Part shown: positions 10,123 through 18,051 of the stretch, piece after piece
How the letters are laid out: every line of letters begins with the position of its first letter
Numbering within the stretch: the stretch's first letter is position 1
Source of the DNA: Roseateles sp. SL47
GTDB lineage: Bacteria > Pseudomonadota > Gammaproteobacteria > Burkholderiales > Burkholderiaceae_C
DNA: 64,000 nucleotides
NCBI RefSeq assembly: GCF_026625885.1
Contig: NZ_CP113068.1
Coordinates: 3,038,001-3,102,000 of the forward strand
Reading direction: 5' to 3'
Position numbers and translations under genes: made by a program
The notes under the pieces: model-generated
What the model saw: the letters and a program-made list of their open reading frames with translations, nothing else
The model's database searches: none
Told to the model about the DNA's origin: nothing

Positions 10123-11753
10123 ACACCTCGGCCGTCCTGTCTTCGCCGCAGCCCTGGCAGCGGGACCCCTTGGCACTGCGCCGCACCGCTACGCTGGTGG
10201 CCCTGCTGGTGCTGATGTGGCCGCTGCTGGTGCTGTGCGAGTTCCGGCCCTGGGAATTGCTGGAGCCGCGCAGTCTGCGCGCCACCGGCCGGTTCCTGGT
10301 GCAGTTCCTGACGCCGCGCCTGGACGCGGAATTCCTGATCATGGTGGCCGGCGATACCTGGCGCACCGTGGCCATGGCCTCGGCGGGCCTCGCCCTGGCC
10401 TGGATCATCGCCATCCCGATGGCTCTGCTGGGCACGGCGCGCCTGTCGATCTCCGCACTGACCGGCCGCATGGCCGCCTGGCCCGCCACTCTGCGTTTCG
10501 TGGTCCGTGCCGTGCTGGTGATTCTTCGCTCGGTGCCGGAACTGGTGTGGGCGCTGATGCTGGTGCGGGTGATCGGCCTGGGGCCCGGCGCCGGTGTGCT
10601 GGCCATTGCACTGACCTACGGCGGCATGCTGGGCAAGGTCTATGCCGAGATCCTGGAGAGCGCCGATGGCACGCCCACCCGCGCACTGCTGCGCAATGGC
10701 GCCGGGCGCCTGCAAGCCTTTTTCTTTGGCACGTTGCCGGGTTGCGCGGATGAGCTGGTGAGCTACACGGTGTACCGCTGGGAATGCGCCATCCGGACTT
10801 CCGTGGTGCTGGGTTTTGTGGGCGCCGGGGGCCTGGGCCAGCAGCTCGACAATGCCAACAAGATGCTGGCCGGCAATGAGGTGATCACCTTGCTGCTGGT
10901 GTTTGTGGCGCTGGTGGCCGCAGCCGATCGTGTGAGCGCGTGGCTGCGTCCCAGCCGTCGGGGTCAGGAGGAGGGCGGCCCGCAGCGGCCCGCGCCGCGC
11001 TGGGGCCTGTGGCTGCTGCTTGCGGCCCTGCTGGTGATGTTTGCGGCGAGTTTCGCCACGCTGCCGATGCGCTGGTCCGAATGGCTGAGCCCGCAGGCGT
11101 TTGTGCTGATGGGCCACTTCCTGGCGGAGTTCTTTCCGCCGCAATGGGCGCCGGAGTTCCTGCAACGCGTCGGGCAGGGCGCGCTGGAAACCCTGGCCAT
11201 GTCCGCGCTGGGCAGCCTGCTGGCTGCCGTGGCGGGCCTCGCCATTGCACTGGTGGCCAGCCGCCCTTCGGGGATGCTGCGCATCAGCGCCCGCATGGTG
11301 CTGAACGCCTTGCGCAGCGTGCCGGAACTGGTCTGGGCTTCGCTGCTGTTGATCTCCGCCGGCCTGGGCCCCATGCCAGGCACCCTGGCCCTGGCCTTGC
11401 ACACCACCGGCGTGCTGGGGCGGCTCATGGCCGAGGCGCTGGAGAACGCGCCGCCGGCCAACGCCCTGGCGCTGCGCTGGGCTGGATCGTCTCGTTGGCA
11501 GGTGTTTTTGTATGCAACCCTGCCGCAGGCCGCGCCGCAGTTGCTGAGCTACAGCCTCTACCGCTGGGAAAACAACATCCGCGCCGCGACGGTGCTGGGC
11601 GTGGTGGGCGCGGGAGGATTGGGGCAGATGCTGACCGTGCATCTGGGCCTGTTCCAGATGCGTGAAACCGGCACCGTGGTGCTGGCCATGCTGTTGCTGG
11701 TGATGGTGGTGGACGCCTGTTCCTATGCGGCGCGGCGGCAGTTGAACCGGTGA
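10119..11753 (+). CDS. Duplicated (fused) PhnE-like ABC transporter permease
   Basis: This 544-residue protein is the membrane channel of the adjacent transporter. It contains two PhnE-type permease domains in one chain, near residues 20-270 and 290-540. The two halves repeat the same motifs: LRSVPELVWALML with a following Gly-rich loop in the first, LRSVPELVWASLL in the second, and LSYTVYRWECAIR / LSYSLYRWENNIR near each end. Most PhnE permeases are single-domain and pair up; here both halves are covalently joined. The ATG overlaps the ATPase stop as ATGA, so the start is well supported. The coding end lies in an 11-bp tandem repeat. Confidence 0.9.
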   Translation: MNTSAVLSSPQPWQRDPLALRRTATLVALLVLMWPLLVLCEFRPWELLEPRSLRATGRFLVQFLTPRLDAEFLIMVAGDTWRTVAMASAGLALAWIIAIPMALLGTARLSISALTGRMAAWPATLRFVVRAVLVILRSVPELVWALMLVRVIGLGPGAGVLAIALTYGGMLGKVYAEILESADGTPTRALLRNGAGRLQAFFFGTLPGCADELVSYTVYRWECAIRTSVVLGFVGAGGLGQQLDNANKMLAGNEVITLLLVFVALVAAADRVSAWLRPSRRGQEEGGPQRPAPRWGLWLLLAALLVMFAASFATLPMRWSEWLSPQAFVLMGHFLAEFFPPQWAPEFLQRVGQGALETLAMSALGSLLAAVAGLAIALVASRPSGMLRISARMVLNALRSVPELVWASLLLISAGLGPMPGTLALALHTTGVLGRLMAEALENAPPANALALRWAGSSRWQVFLYATLPQAAPQLLSYSLYRWENNIRAATVLGVVGAGGLGQMLTVHLGLFQMRETGTVVLAMLLLVMVVDACSYAARRQLNR

Positions 11754-11798
11754 TCAAACGGTGATGAACGGATGATGACCGGCGATGAATCGGTGATC
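11745..11798. repeat. 11-bp tandem repeat spanning the permease stop codon
   Basis: Five degenerate units (11, 11, 11, 10 and 11 bases; core cggtgatg) start at 11745. The permease TGA (11751-11753) is inside the first unit, so related units repeat the TGA. Confidence 0.75.
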
Positions 11799-11822
11799 GA
11801 GCGATTTCAAGGAGCACAGTGC

Positions 11823-12395
11823 ATGACTCTCGATGCCATGACCTTGTTGACCACGCGTGCGTCCATCGGCCCCAAGCATCTGACGGAGCCGGGCCCGGAT
11901 GAGGCGCAATTGCGGCGCATGCTGGAGGCGGCGCTGCACGCCCCGGACCACGGCGAACTGGTGCCGTATCGATTCAAGGTGGTGAGCGGCGCTGCGCGGC
12001 AGGAGATGTCCCGGTTGTTCGGGGAAGCCGCGCGCCGCGCTGGCAAGGATGAACAAGGCATTGCGCTGGATGAGGAACGGGCGCTGTTGCCCCCGGTGAC
12101 GGTGGCGGTGGTGGCGCGCGTGGATATGGGTCATCCGCAGGTGCCTGCGCATGAACAGTGGGTGGCGCTGGGGGGCGCCCTGGCCAACTTCCTGAATGCG
12201 GCGTATGCGTTGGGCTTTGGCGGCAAGATGCTGTCCGGCGCCAAGGCGCGCGACCCTGGCCTGGTGGCCGCCTTCTGCGAGCCCGGTGAAACGCTGGTGG
12301 GCTGGATCGCATTGGGCACCCCGGCGCGCGCACCGAAGGCGCGGCCAGCGAAGGCTGGCGCCGATCAGGCGCTGGTGCAGTGGCAAGCGGGCTAG
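11823..12395 (+). CDS. YdjA-like nitroreductase family protein
   Basis: This 190-residue flavoprotein of the nitroreductase family is closest in pattern to E. coli YdjA (RASIGPKHLTEPGP, then APDHGELVPYRF, and a late GGALANFLNAAYALGFGGKM helix). An NAD(P)H-dependent FMN oxidoreductase is expected; the natural substrate is unknown. The start at 11823 follows aaggag by 8 bases, while an upstream in-frame ATG at 11772 lies in the repeat. In E. coli, ydjA is next to selD, so its presence behind selABC and the transporter adds to the selenium context. That link is guilt by association. The stop TAG is inside an 8-bp repeat (gctagcg / gcttagcg). Confidence 0.85.
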   Translation: MTLDAMTLLTTRASIGPKHLTEPGPDEAQLRRMLEAALHAPDHGELVPYRFKVVSGAARQEMSRLFGEAARRAGKDEQGIALDEERALLPPVTVAVVARVDMGHPQVPAHEQWVALGGALANFLNAAYALGFGGKMLSGAKARDPGLVAAFCEPGETLVGWIALGTPARAPKARPAKAGADQALVQWQAG

Positions 12396-12560
12396 CGGCT
12401 TAGCGGCCTGGAGCGTGCCCGATGGCCGACTTCGGCATGTGCTGGGCCTGTGAGTGATCCGTCACAGCTGGTCAAGAGACGGGGTAGACCGGACAGACAC
12501 GTCTTTCGTGCGTTCAGCGGCATGGGCGTCACTTCGCCGTGACGGCTGATCGCCCCGTGG

Positions 12561-13121
12561 TCAGGGGTTCGGCGTCTCGTGCCCCGCAACCCGTAAAGTT
12601 TTCACCCATCGGCGGATGCGCGCGCCAAGCCTGCGCTTCTCGGCATCGTCCAGTGGCATTGACGGCACCAGAGCCAACGCTTCGGTGGCGCAGACAAAGC
12701 CATGCTTGAGAAGCCCCATGTTGAATTCCCGATCCTTGTCCCGGTCGGCTGCAGCTTTCGACATGAAGAGGTCGACGACGGCCAGGCAGTACCCCACGCG
12801 GTCATTGGTGGCCGAGCTCTGGACGCGATAGACGCTTTGCAGCCAGCCGGCTGGCAAGGTCGCCGTTTCCGGACCAACCCCCTGGGCGTAATAGCCGTAG
12901 GTCTCGTGGAACTGCGAGCCCTCGCCGATGGCCGCATCGATCTGGTCTGCCAGCTCCGGGGCGTTGAGCGGATAGATGTCGGCCTCGGCGGACATGGTGA
13001 ACATCTCGGGCGGATTCGGGATCGGCCCCAGGATGGATTGACGGCCGACGATCATGAACTCGTACTGGTTCGTGATGTCGCTGCAGGCGCGGATGATGTG
13101 TTCGAGGTCTTCGCGGTTCAT
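12561..13121 (-). CDS. DUF6036-type nucleotidyltransferase-like protein (putative toxin)
   Basis: This 186-residue protein resembles the DUF6036 family of small nucleotidyltransferase-like proteins. The match rests on the MNREDLEHIIRA opening, the MSAEADIYP acidic motif near residue 40, and the FHETYGYYAQGVGPETA tract. A DLFMSK helix follows. The family is found in two-gene modules with an XRE regulator and is suspected of acting as a toxin-antitoxin pair; no activity can be read from sequence. In the first motif this copy has VGRQS where members I recall have a Gly-Ser pair. The ATG overlaps the stop of the upstream XRE gene, so the two are coupled. Confidence 0.7.
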   Translation of the reverse strand: MNREDLEHIIRACSDITNQYEFMIVGRQSILGPIPNPPEMFTMSAEADIYPLNAPELADQIDAAIGEGSQFHETYGYYAQGVGPETATLPAGWLQSVYRVQSSATNDRVGYCLAVVDLFMSKAAADRDKDREFNMGLLKHGFVCATEALALVPSMPLDDAEKRRLGARIRRWVKTLRVAGHETPNP

Positions 13122-13789
13122 GGCGTGATGTCGTCGCCCAGCACGACGCCTTTCTTGAGCTCGCTGACTTGCGCCAGCACGGCTTGCCGCACCTGCTCGG
13201 GCAGCACGGTGGGCAGGGGCGAGGCCTGACGCAGTTCTTGCGCTCGCCGGGTGCGGCCCAGCGCCTTGCGCCACTTGCCCTCGCGAAGAATCTCCTGCCA
13301 TTCCCTCCACAGGCCTGCGGAGCGGGAATTGCCGGCACGGAGCCAGCGTTCGAGCGTGTCCTGGGCCTGTTGCAGCAGGGCGGGGTCGGCGCGCACCAGG
13401 CGCACTGCCTCGGTGTGCAGGGCCATGCTTTGCAGGTCCTGGGCCTGGTGCCGCGAGGCGTCAGCGGACACAAGCACTTGAACGGCGGGCCGCGTGCGGC
13501 GCGATTGGGCGGCGGCCGAGCCCGGGGTAGCGGGCTGCATCACGTCGCTGGCCAGCAGCGCCAGGTCGGCGCCGACACCCAACACCGACATGACGCGCAG
13601 GTAAGTACCCATGGACGGCCCGGGGTCGCCGGACTCCACGGCGCTCAACGTGGTGCGCGAGATGCCGACGCGCTGCGCCATCTCGACGGTGCCCAGGCCT
13701 TGCGCCTTGCGCAGGCGCTTGAGCCGGTCGCCGAGTTGGAACAGCAGTTGGCGCTCCAACACGATGGAGCTGTCTTGCGGGGTTTTCAT
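13118..13789 (-). CDS. XRE-family HTH regulator of the DUF6036 module (putative antitoxin)
   Basis: This 223-residue protein has an N-terminal lambda-Cro-like helix-turn-helix near residues 18-75 (LGDRLKRLRKAQGL, then VEMAQRVGISRTTLSAVESG). The rest is a charged helical region with no domain I recognise. The start at 13789 is right at the edge of a strong palindrome; longer upstream starts would read through the operator and an integrase relic. It is the first gene of a two-gene operon with the DUF6036 protein, overlapping it by 4 bases. Self-repression through the palindrome is likely. Roles as antitoxin and regulator are inferred from the layout. Confidence 0.75.
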   Translation of the reverse strand: MKTPQDSSIVLERQLLFQLGDRLKRLRKAQGLGTVEMAQRVGISRTTLSAVESGDPGPSMGTYLRVMSVLGVGADLALLASDVMQPATPGSAAAQSRRTRPAVQVLVSADASRHQAQDLQSMALHTEAVRLVRADPALLQQAQDTLERWLRAGNSRSAGLWREWQEILREGKWRKALGRTRRAQELRQASPLPTVLPEQVRQAVLAQVSELKKGVVLGDDITP

Positions 13790-13841
13790 TTGTTCAGAAT
13801 TTTGGTCAAAAAGCCGCCTTTTGACCAATATACTGAACAAA
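13789..13841. promoter_or_regulatory. Concentric double palindrome, likely operator of the XRE module
   Basis: Outer arms tttgttcag (13789-13797) and ctgaacaaa (13833-13841) and inner arms ttggtcaaaa (13802-13811) and ttttgaccaa (13819-13828) are all perfect. They share one centre at 13815. The site covers the start codon side of the XRE gene. Its reverse strand contains a possible -10 (tatatt, 13832-13827). The AT-rich make-up stands out from the flanks. Nested dimer sites for the XRE protein are the simplest reading. Confidence 0.75.
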
Positions 13842-13965
13842 CGATGAGGGCCATGCAGCGGGTCCAGGTGCCCCGGCAAGCTGTCCCGTACGTACCAGCC
13901 GCGCTCAACCGACTGCGCGCAATGGGCCGGCGGCGGGGTGCGCCGCATCGGCAACTCCGGCCTGT

Positions 13966-14100
13966 TCGAGTATCGATGCGCCCATGGTGCATGCGCAGCA
14001 GGTCCAGCGCTCGTACGGTGGAGTGCTTCTTCGCCGTCGCGCTGGGCCTGTGGCCCATGATCTGGGCGACAACGCCGGCCGGAATTTCTAGCCATTCGTG
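13966..14100 (-). pseudogene. Relic of a tyrosine recombinase (integrase) C-terminus
   Basis: The minus strand reads EWLEIPAGVVAQIMGHRPSAT, then AKKHSTVRALDLLRMHHGRI. This matches the end of phage/island integrases of Burkholderiales. The His of the GH box is kept, but the catalytic Tyr of the usual KHYTVR is Ser here (codon tcc). No start, no N-terminal domain and no R box are present, and the reading frame runs into unrelated sequence on both sides. It marks the patch as remains of an integrated element. Confidence 0.7.
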
Positions 14101-14123
14101 AGCTGTCGGGTATCTATCGCCCG

Positions 14124-15212
14124 ATGCACACTCGCCAGTGGTCGTCCAGTTGGATGATAGGACAGGGACCCAAGGCCGGGTTCGAAATGGAGTATTCAGG
14201 CGTACTCGTGTTCGACATCCACAAGGTGAGTGATTTCCAGCGTGCTGAATTGAACAAACGCAGCGCCGACAAAAAGACCGATGGTTTCTGGTCACAACTG
14301 CAGAGGCGCGCCGGCTTTGAGAAGCGCCAGATCTTGTTCACGGCACCCGGCAACACGTGGGAGGGACAGGCGGACTCCACACTGAGTTGCTCCAACCTTG
14401 AATTGGTCACCAAGCCATTGACGCGTGAGCAGTGGCAGCAGCCAGGCGGCCCTGCGGAACAGGACGCAGCGGCGCTTGAGCGGTTCACACAAGGAATCAA
14501 GGGCGCAGCGGAAGGGGCCTTGCTGATGCCCAGGGAGATCGAACCCGATTTACTGCTGCAGGAGAGCGGCACGTGGCTCTACAAGAAGGGGCCTGCCGAT
14601 GGGCCACAAATCCAGATGACGGCCGCCGTTGCCGCCGTCGATAACGGTGAGCCTCTACCTGCCTGGTGGTTGGAGGGCATGACAAGCACCCACTGGGGCA
14701 GGCAGAGGAATCCGAAGTCCGGCGCGTTCGGCCAGGGAGGATTCAATGTGCTGGTCAAGACTCCGATGCACAGGCTGTTGGGGACACCCAGCGGGAACGT
14801 GGACGCCGACCAGAGGGACGCCTGGGTGCAAGGCATGATGGCAAGGTTCGGGGTGGACCCGGAGGTCCAAGCCAGCGCGCTCATCAGTCAGCTCAGCGTA
14901 GATCTGAACAAAAGCAACCGCAGCATGCACCTCCGACCAGGCCACTTCACCTGGCGCCAGTATTTCCTGGCATTGATCAATGGCGAGGATTTGATTGCAC
15001 AGTGGGCCGCGACCGCATTCGGTTGCGAAGAGGCCCCCGAGGACGCAGGCGTGGGTCAACTGGATGACCCGTCCTTGGATCACACCATGGTCATCGAAGA
15101 ACACCGGCAAACCGAGGATATGACCTCAGGTAACTACCTCGACAAGGCACGTCATTGGGCAACACACGGCAGGGTGCCCTACAAACCCCGAGTAGAGCCG
15201 GCCGGCGATTGA
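14124..15212 (+). CDS. Orphan hypothetical protein
   Basis: I do not recognise this 362-residue protein. It has no signal peptide or membrane segment. It is rich in Trp and Gln (QWQQPGG, PAWWLEGM, FTWRQYFLALING) and looks like a soluble alpha/beta protein. An internal ATG at 14187 (MEYSGVLVFDIHKV) could be the true start, since the first 21 residues look less protein-like. The DNA is visibly less GC-rich and uses more varied codons than the neighbours. With the integrase relic upstream, this suggests acquired DNA. The CBS-pair gene ends 50 bases downstream on the other strand. Confidence 0.6.
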   Translation: MHTRQWSSSWMIGQGPKAGFEMEYSGVLVFDIHKVSDFQRAELNKRSADKKTDGFWSQLQRRAGFEKRQILFTAPGNTWEGQADSTLSCSNLELVTKPLTREQWQQPGGPAEQDAAALERFTQGIKGAAEGALLMPREIEPDLLLQESGTWLYKKGPADGPQIQMTAAVAAVDNGEPLPAWWLEGMTSTHWGRQRNPKSGAFGQGGFNVLVKTPMHRLLGTPSGNVDADQRDAWVQGMMARFGVDPEVQASALISQLSVDLNKSNRSMHLRPGHFTWRQYFLALINGEDLIAQWAATAFGCEEAPEDAGVGQLDDPSLDHTMVIEEHRQTEDMTSGNYLDKARHWATHGRVPYKPRVEPAGD

Positions 15213-15262
15213 ATCCTTCCACGCCCGCCGCCTGGCCAATCACCCGCAGCGAAGCCACCCGC

Positions 15263-15691
15263 TCAGCCGTAGATATAACTCTGCAACTGCGCAATCGTCA
15301 TCTCGTCGTCCGCAATGATGTCGTTCATCAGATCGCGGATGGAGAGCATGCCAATGACCTTGTCGCCCTCCACCACCGGCAGGTGGCGAATCTTGCGCTG
15401 ACCCATCAGGCTCATGCAGTCCCGCATGTCGGTCGTTGGTTTGACCACCAGTACATTGGGTGTCATGACTTCGCTCACTGTCGTATGGCGTGAATCGCGA
15501 CCCTGCAAGGCAATCTTGCGGGTGTAGTCGCGCTCCGAGAAGATGCCTTGCAGACGGTCGTCCTGCATCACCAGCAAGGCCCCCACGTCATGCTCGGCCA
15601 GCAGATGCAGGGCATCAAACACCGTCGCTTCCGGCGTGATGCGCCAGACGCTGGGGCCGCGGTTCTTCAGCAGTTCGGACACCGGTTTCAT
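15263..15691 (-). CDS. CBS-domain pair protein
   Basis: This 142-residue protein consists almost wholly of two CBS domains (residues ~8-62 and ~75-130). The first reads TVFDALHLLAEHDVGALLV and the second ends in RKIRHLPVVEGDKVIGMLS. CBS pairs (Bateman modules) bind adenosine nucleotides such as AMP, ATP or NAD and act as energy sensors, alone or by binding partners. No effector domain is attached. It stands alone, with no operon partner evident. Start ATG at 15691 gives the usual family opening. Confidence 0.92.
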   Translation of the reverse strand: MKPVSELLKNRGPSVWRITPEATVFDALHLLAEHDVGALLVMQDDRLQGIFSERDYTRKIALQGRDSRHTTVSEVMTPNVLVVKPTTDMRDCMSLMGQRKIRHLPVVEGDKVIGMLSIRDLMNDIIADDEMTIAQLQSYIYG

Positions 15692-15815
15692 GGATCCTCC
15701 TGACCTGTCGTCGAAGCAGCACGATCATTGGCGATGTGCTGGCAGCCAAGATAAGCGCATGGCCCTTCGGGCGCAAGACCCGACACCGTTCGTGGCGGGC
15801 CTCCTCCCCCGCGAA

Positions 15816-16346
15816 TCAGGCGGGGTGCGTGAGGTCGCGCAGGTGCGTCGGGCCGGCGCGACGCTCGATCTCCGCCAGCAGTTCCTGGCCCCAGCCCAGG
15901 GCAAACAGGGCTTCACCCACCACAAACATCGGGCCGACCAGCAGCCCGATCAGGTCGTCCACAAAGGCGGGCTTGCGTCCCTCGTAATAGTGGCCGACGA
16001 ATTGAATGATCCAGCCCACCACGAAGCTGCCCAGGCCCCAGCCCAGCCAACTGGCCATGGTGCCCGCTGCCAGGGGATGGGCCAGTGCCATCAAGATGGC
16101 ATTGACCAGGGCCGTCGCCAGGCCCAGCACCAGATTGCCCCGGGTGAGGTACCACAGGGTGGCCGCCGCCCAGGCGAGCCAGCCCAGCGTGACCGTGTAG
16201 TCGCCCACATGGAATTGGCCACGCGCCAGCAACACCCCGACTGCAAACACAATCAGCGGAATGCCGACGAAATGAGTGGCAATGTTGCGGCGGTCGCGGT
16301 GGTAGGTCGCGTACTGTGCCATCAGGTCAGTGGCTTGACGTGCCAT
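15816..16346 (-). CDS. Mpo1-like (DUF962) membrane protein
   Basis: This 176-residue protein has four hydrophobic segments between residues ~22 and 150. It matches the Mpo1/YGL010w (DUF962) family through YHRDRRNIATHFVGIPLI near the start and QFVGHYYEGRKPAF near residue 128. The conserved His residues of these motifs bind iron in yeast Mpo1, a fatty-acid alpha-dioxygenase. Bacterial members are assumed to be related but are poorly studied. The start at 16346 is chosen because the usual family opening begins there; an upstream extension lacks homology. It is divergent from the YceI-like gene. Confidence 0.85.
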   Translation of the reverse strand: MARQATDLMAQYATYHRDRRNIATHFVGIPLIVFAVGVLLARGQFHVGDYTVTLGWLAWAAATLWYLTRGNLVLGLATALVNAILMALAHPLAAGTMASWLGWGLGSFVVGWIIQFVGHYYEGRKPAFVDDLIGLLVGPMFVVGEALFALGWGQELLAEIERRAGPTHLRDLTHPA

Positions 16347-16484
16347 GTCAGGTCTCCAGATTGCGTCATTGTGGCGGCGGCACTCGGCGGTGCGCCAGGG
16401 ACTCGTCATCCCACCCGGTGAATGGACCAGCGGATGGGCGGCAAGAAGTCCCTGGTGATCAATGCTAGTGCGATCCCGGGCTGA

Positions 16485-17369
16485 ATGGCGATCAAAATGC
16501 AGAAATTCGAACTCTCGGTTGTCCCTATGCGGTGCAGGAAGTCTCAATGGGGGGCAGAACCCGGGCAGCGGCTGGCCCCGACCCGGGTGGGGCGACCGAC
16601 GCTGCACAGGCTCGCCGCAGCCAGCCTCGTCACCATGACGCTGGCCATGGCAGGCTGCAATCTGCCCGTCGTTTCAGGCAGCGGCGTGCCGGCCCCATCG
16701 GCGCCTGCTGTTGTGCCGCAAGCCCAATGCAGCGACTGGCTGCGCCTGCAGCACACCGGCCAAGGCACGCTGTATGGCCTGGACGCCACAGCGTCCACGC
16801 TGCGAATGCTGGTCTTTCGCGGCGGTCGGCTTGCGTCGCTGGGGCACAACCATGTGATTGCTGCAGAGCAGCATGCGCAGGGCCAGATCTATCTTCCGAA
16901 GGACGGATTGACCACTGCTGGCGCCGAACTGGCATTCCGGCTGGATCAATTGGTGTTGGATGCACCCGTCTGGCGGACCGCCATGGGCGATGAATTCGCC
17001 AAGACACTCTCAGACGCGGACATCGCCGGGACACGCGCCAACATGCTCAAGGCATTGGATGCGGACACTTTCCCGCTGGTGAAAGCGTCCACGGTGGCGG
17101 TGACCGGCGGCTGGCCCCGCCCGGTCTTGACCCTGGGCGTGTGGCTGCACGGGCAATATCGGACCGTGGAGCTGCCGGTGGAAGCCATTCGGCCGGAAGG
17201 AGAGGCCCCCCTGCGGGCCAAGGGGCGCATGGTGGTGAGGCAGTCCGACTTTGGGATTCGTCCCTTTACCGTGCTGGGGGGGCTGCTGGCGATTCAGGAT
17301 GCGCTGGTGGTGGAACTGGATCTTGTTGCACGTCCCACCAGCGCCTGCGCTCCGCTACCGGACGCTTGA
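16485..17369 (+). CDS. YceI-like lipoprotein
   Basis: This protein of up to 294 residues has a YceI-type beta-barrel domain from about residue 90 (RMLVFRGGRLASLGHNHVI to the end). YceI proteins bind amphiphilic or isoprenoid-like molecules in the periplasm. A lipoprotein signal is visible (LAMAGC, Cys at residue 58). Met is at the -3 position of the lipobox, which is unusual but allowed. The n-region is too long if translation starts at 16485; starts at 16527 or a GTG at 16587 would give a more normal signal peptide. The stop lies inside a 14-bp tandem repeat. Confidence 0.8.
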   Translation: MAIKMQKFELSVVPMRCRKSQWGAEPGQRLAPTRVGRPTLHRLAAASLVTMTLAMAGCNLPVVSGSGVPAPSAPAVVPQAQCSDWLRLQHTGQGTLYGLDATASTLRMLVFRGGRLASLGHNHVIAAEQHAQGQIYLPKDGLTTAGAELAFRLDQLVLDAPVWRTAMGDEFAKTLSDADIAGTRANMLKALDADTFPLVKASTVAVTGGWPRPVLTLGVWLHGQYRTVELPVEAIRPEGEAPLRAKGRMVVRQSDFGIRPFTVLGGLLAIQDALVVELDLVARPTSACAPLPDA

Positions 17370-17430
17370 GCCGCATCGCTTTAGCCGCAACGCTTGAGAG
17401 CCGACGCTTGATACCGGAAGCTTGAGCTCA
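17361..17430. repeat. 14-bp tandem repeat spanning the YceI stop codon
   Basis: Five degenerate units of 14 bases (gacgcttgagccgc and variants) start at 17361. The YceI stop TGA (17367-17369) is in unit 1, and most later units repeat TGA or TAG in shifted frames. Confidence 0.8.
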
Positions 17431-17475
17431 CCAGGAGAGGCCAGGCCCTGGCGCCGCTTGGGCGGGGCCTGCCGA

Positions 17476-18051
17476 TCAAGCGCGCAGATCCAGGCTCATC
17501 AGGTCCTTGGCGACATAGCGGCCATTGCTCAGACGCAGCGCCCGCGGCAAGTGGCCATATCGCGTGAAACCGAAGCGGCGGTAGAGCGCCATGGCCGGCG
17601 TATTGCCGGCGCTGACGCTCAGCGTCACCGTCTCCAGCAAGGGCTCGCGCCGCAGCATGTCCAGTGCCCGACCCAATAGTTCGCGCCCCACACCACGCCC
17701 CTGATGGGCGTCCGCCACCATCATGCCCACCAGGTGCGTCACATGCTGCACCTTCAGCCGGGATTCATGCTCGCAGGTGAGCGCGCCCACCAATTCCCCG
17801 TCGACCCAGGCGCCCAGCGTGAACAGCGCCCGCCCACCGGCCTGCGGATGCAGCCGGTGCCGGTAGCTGGCCGCATCGCGCTGGAGTTCGGTCGCCGCGT
17901 CCGAGGTGAACGCCGCTTCATGAGCGGCCAGCATGGCGTCGCGTAGCCGCTTGTACGCGGGCAAGTCATGCTCGGTCAGCAGACGCAGCGTCAACGGCTG
18001 TCCGGTGGACTCAAGAGGCGGGCGGGAGGCGCTCAAGCTGACTCCGATCAT
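17476..18051 (-). CDS. GNAT-family N-acetyltransferase
   Basis: This 191-residue GCN5-related acetyltransferase uses acetyl-CoA to acetylate an amine. The substrate cannot be told from sequence. The acetyl-CoA site is the motif VADAHQGRGVGRELLGRAL near residue 115; NTPAMALYRRFGFTRYGHLPRAL near 150 is the typical C-terminal arm. The start at 18051 overlaps the end of mobA by 41 bases. This fits co-translation with moaA and mobA, though a role in cofactor synthesis is not implied. Confidence 0.88.
   Translation of the reverse strand: MIGVSLSASRPPLESTGQPLTLRLLTEHDLPAYKRLRDAMLAAHEAAFTSDAATELQRDAASYRHRLHPQAGGRALFTLGAWVDGELVGALTCEHESRLKVQHVTHLVGMMVADAHQGRGVGRELLGRALDMLRREPLLETVTLSVSAGNTPAMALYRRFGFTRYGHLPRALRLSNGRYVAKDLMSLDLRA

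Noticed and set aside
9828..11642. 604-codon minus-strand frame over the permease
   Set aside because: Composition is His/Gln-rich with no motif; the plus strand has the duplicated permease.
12527..12544. Hairpin cgtcac/gtgacg between the convergent nitroreductase and DUF6036 genes
   Set aside because: Six base pairs and no T run; too weak to call a terminator.
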